A program made the position numbers and the translations under genes. The notes under the pieces were generated by a model that saw only the letters and a program-made list of their open reading frames with translations, ran no database searches and was not told the DNA's origin. A stretch of 6,406 bases of DNA from Planctomycetota bacterium (GTDB lineage: Bacteria > Planctomycetota > Phycisphaerae > WQYP01): positions 1 to 6,406 of the forward strand of contig JAJYGE010000095.1 of assembly GCA_021785155.1 (NCBI GenBank), written 5' to 3'. Positions 5,125-6,406 of the stretch are shown piece by piece; position 1 is the first letter of the stretch, and each line of letters starts with the position of its first letter.

Positions 5125-6406
5125 ATGTTGAAAAAAAAGAATAGGTTGTTGCCAATCGGCGTGGTGGTGATGGCGGGGTTCATGCGCATTGGCGAGGCCA
5201 ATGCGGCCACTGATTACACTGTTTCCGCGCCTGGTATTACGATCAAGCTCTCTGCAAAGGGTCGAGTTACCGGCGTGCGACTGGGAAAGGCTGAAGATTT
5301 CAAGGCGGTCCATGCGTCCAGCTTTCTTCAGGGCTGCACCATCATCGGTCAGGCTGTTGTCCATCGGTTATCGGGAGGGGGCGTGGAATTCACCCTTGCC
5401 CTGAACAATCCGATTCAAAAGCGGCATTGTTCTATGATGGAGAAATTCTTCCCCGGCCGGCACAGCATTGCTTGGCGCGTTCGTATTGCCGGAAAGGGTG
5501 CCCCATGGTCAACTTCCATCAACACAGCCCTGGCATGGCCGCTGTATCCCGGTGCCAGGCGGGTCAGGATAGAGGCCCGGAAAAAGAATCTTTACCTCGG
5601 CTGGACCTACGGACTGGCCGCGCCAGCCGCCGACAGTTCCAAAATTCGCTTCTGGACCGGTTGGACTTCGCCGGATCAGTGCGGAAGATTATGGGAGAAC
5701 CCGTTGCGGCCACGGCGCTTTACCAAACATACGTGGATATTCGGCACGCACTATATCGGCGCGGATACGGGGCAGGGGTCATTTTCAATTCCATTGGCCA
5801 GCGTCATTGATCCGACGCATAACTCCGGATTGTCGCTGGTACTTTCGCCGCGGGATGTCATTTTGGGCCTGTTCCTGAAAACCACCAGGAACGGGTCGAT
5901 CTTGTTTCGCCGCACCCATCTTCAGATCGGCGGTGGAACCACCGTGCAACTCACGATGCACTTGGTGCCGCAGCAAGCCAGTTGGCGCGGCGGGTTGCAG
6001 TGGATGGTGCATCATTATCCTAAATATTTTAATCCTCCAAATCCTGCGGCTAACCAAATGGGCGGCTGTGGGGCCTATACCGGATACGAAAATCCCATTG
6101 ATGTGCCGAAATTTAAGGCCATGGCTTTTCGCACACTCTGGCAACTCTCGGATGATTTCTGCTACCAAGGCATGTTCATTCCGCCCGTAACCAGCGCCGC
6201 CGAACGCTGGCACCGGTCCATGGGAGAGCCTAACCCGCCGGGCAAACCGGATTGGATGACGTGCCAGCGTCTGGAGCGAGGGGCCGAATACTTAAAAACC
6301 AATGGCTTTAACCTGCTTATGTACTTTAACGCCACAGAGTTTGGCAAGGATATGAACGACCCGATTCGGCATAAGGCGGATACGCCCGATTTATGGAAAT
6401 ACCCGC
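5125..6406 (+). CDS. secreted glycoside-hydrolase-like protein, 3'-truncated by window
   Basis: The frame is open from ATG 5125 to the last base: 427 codons, no stop, so the protein continues beyond the window. AAAAGG (5110-5115) lies 9 bases before the ATG. The signal peptide is MLKKKNR, then LLPIGVVVMAGFM, with cleavage after Ala27 (EANA). Residues 28 to about 280 are strand-rich with many Trp/Tyr and end in ILFRRTHLQIGGGTTVQLTM, like a beta-sandwich that precedes a catalytic barrel. From about 287 the text changes to WRGGLQWMVHHYPKYFNPPN, MGGCGAYTGYE, and alternating hydrophobic/acidic segments (LWQLSDDFCYQGMF; EYLKTNGFNLLMYFNATEFG at 386-407). This resembles the first strands and helices of a TIM-barrel as in GH31/GH36/GH101-like or uncharacterised DUF enzymes. 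Likely role: exported polysaccharide cleavage. Asp343, Asp344 and Glu405 are candidate functional acids, but assignment to a GH family is not possible from this part. It follows the jelly-roll gene by 113 bases with no clear terminator between them. Confidence 0.85.
   Translation, partial: MLKKKNRLLPIGVVVMAGFMRIGEANAATDYTVSAPGITIKLSAKGRVTGVRLGKAEDFKAVHASSFLQGCTIIGQAVVHRLSGGGVEFTLALNNPIQKRHCSMMEKFFPGRHSIAWRVRIAGKGAPWSTSINTALAWPLYPGARRVRIEARKKNLYLGWTYGLAAPAADSSKIRFWTGWTSPDQCGRLWENPLRPRRFTKHTWIFGTHYIGADTGQGSFSIPLASVIDPTHNSGLSLVLSPRDVILGLFLKTTRNGSILFRRTHLQIGGGTTVQLTMHLVPQQASWRGGLQWMVHHYPKYFNPPNPAANQMGGCGAYTGYENPIDVPKFKAMAFRTLWQLSDDFCYQGMFIPPVTSAAERWHRSMGEPNPPGKPDWMTCQRLERGAEYLKTNGFNLLMYFNATEFGKDMNDPIRHKADTPDLWKYP

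Noticed and set aside
4370..5155. Open frame of 261 codons on the - strand over the jelly-roll gene
   Set aside because: It has no signal, motif or ribosome site, and it crosses the gene boundary and the start of the next gene. The + strand frame has a signal peptide and promoter.
5427..5810. Open + strand frame of 127 codons inside the hydrolase-like gene
   Set aside because: It is a shadow of the frame that starts at 5125. The 5125 frame has a signal peptide, ribosome site and sensible protein-like sequence throughout.

Overview
The window reads as part of a gene cluster for exported, carbohydrate-active proteins. All genes are on the + strand. The organism is most plausibly a PVC-group bacterium of the Planctomycetota/Verrucomicrobiota kind, perhaps Phycisphaerae. 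This is inferred from fusions of an alpha/beta-hydrolase esterase with an SMP-30/gluconolactonase-type propeller, many secreted low-annotation proteins, moderately high GC and AT-rich gene starts. No marker gene fixes the taxonomy.

Layout. (1) Positions 1-234 hold the 3' end of a gene whose last residues match the final blade of the propellers that follow. (2) 293-2167 and 2234-4120 are two full-length tandem paralogues. Each has a signal peptide, a PF00756-type esterase domain with an intact Ser-Asp-His triad, and a C-terminal SGL-like beta-propeller. (3) 4121-4228 is a gap with a good sigma70-type promoter, a perfect 10-bp palindrome and a weak stem-loop. It suggests that a new transcript begins there. 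(4) 4229-5011 encodes a secreted protein of about 260 residues with a C-terminal half that looks like a jelly-roll (concanavalin-like) fold. (5) From 5125 a frame stays open to the window edge (427 codons, no stop). It encodes a secreted, multi-domain protein that resembles a glycoside hydrolase: a beta-sandwich-like N-terminal region followed by the start of a possible TIM-barrel.

How they may work together. All four genes with a visible N-terminus encode predicted Sec-exported proteins. The two esterase-propeller proteins could remove ester groups (acetyl, feruloyl or methyl) from a polysaccharide. The jelly-roll protein could bind glycan, and the last protein could cleave the backbone. The substrate cannot be read from the sequence. 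The most notable points are the repeated esterase-propeller array, the apparent replacement of the canonical SGL metal ligands by other residues (including a His shared by both paralogues), a cre/LacI-type palindrome directly before the first full gene, and the unassigned large enzyme at the right edge. No RNA genes, mobile elements or CRISPR arrays were seen, and there is no gene-free stretch longer than about 115 bases.
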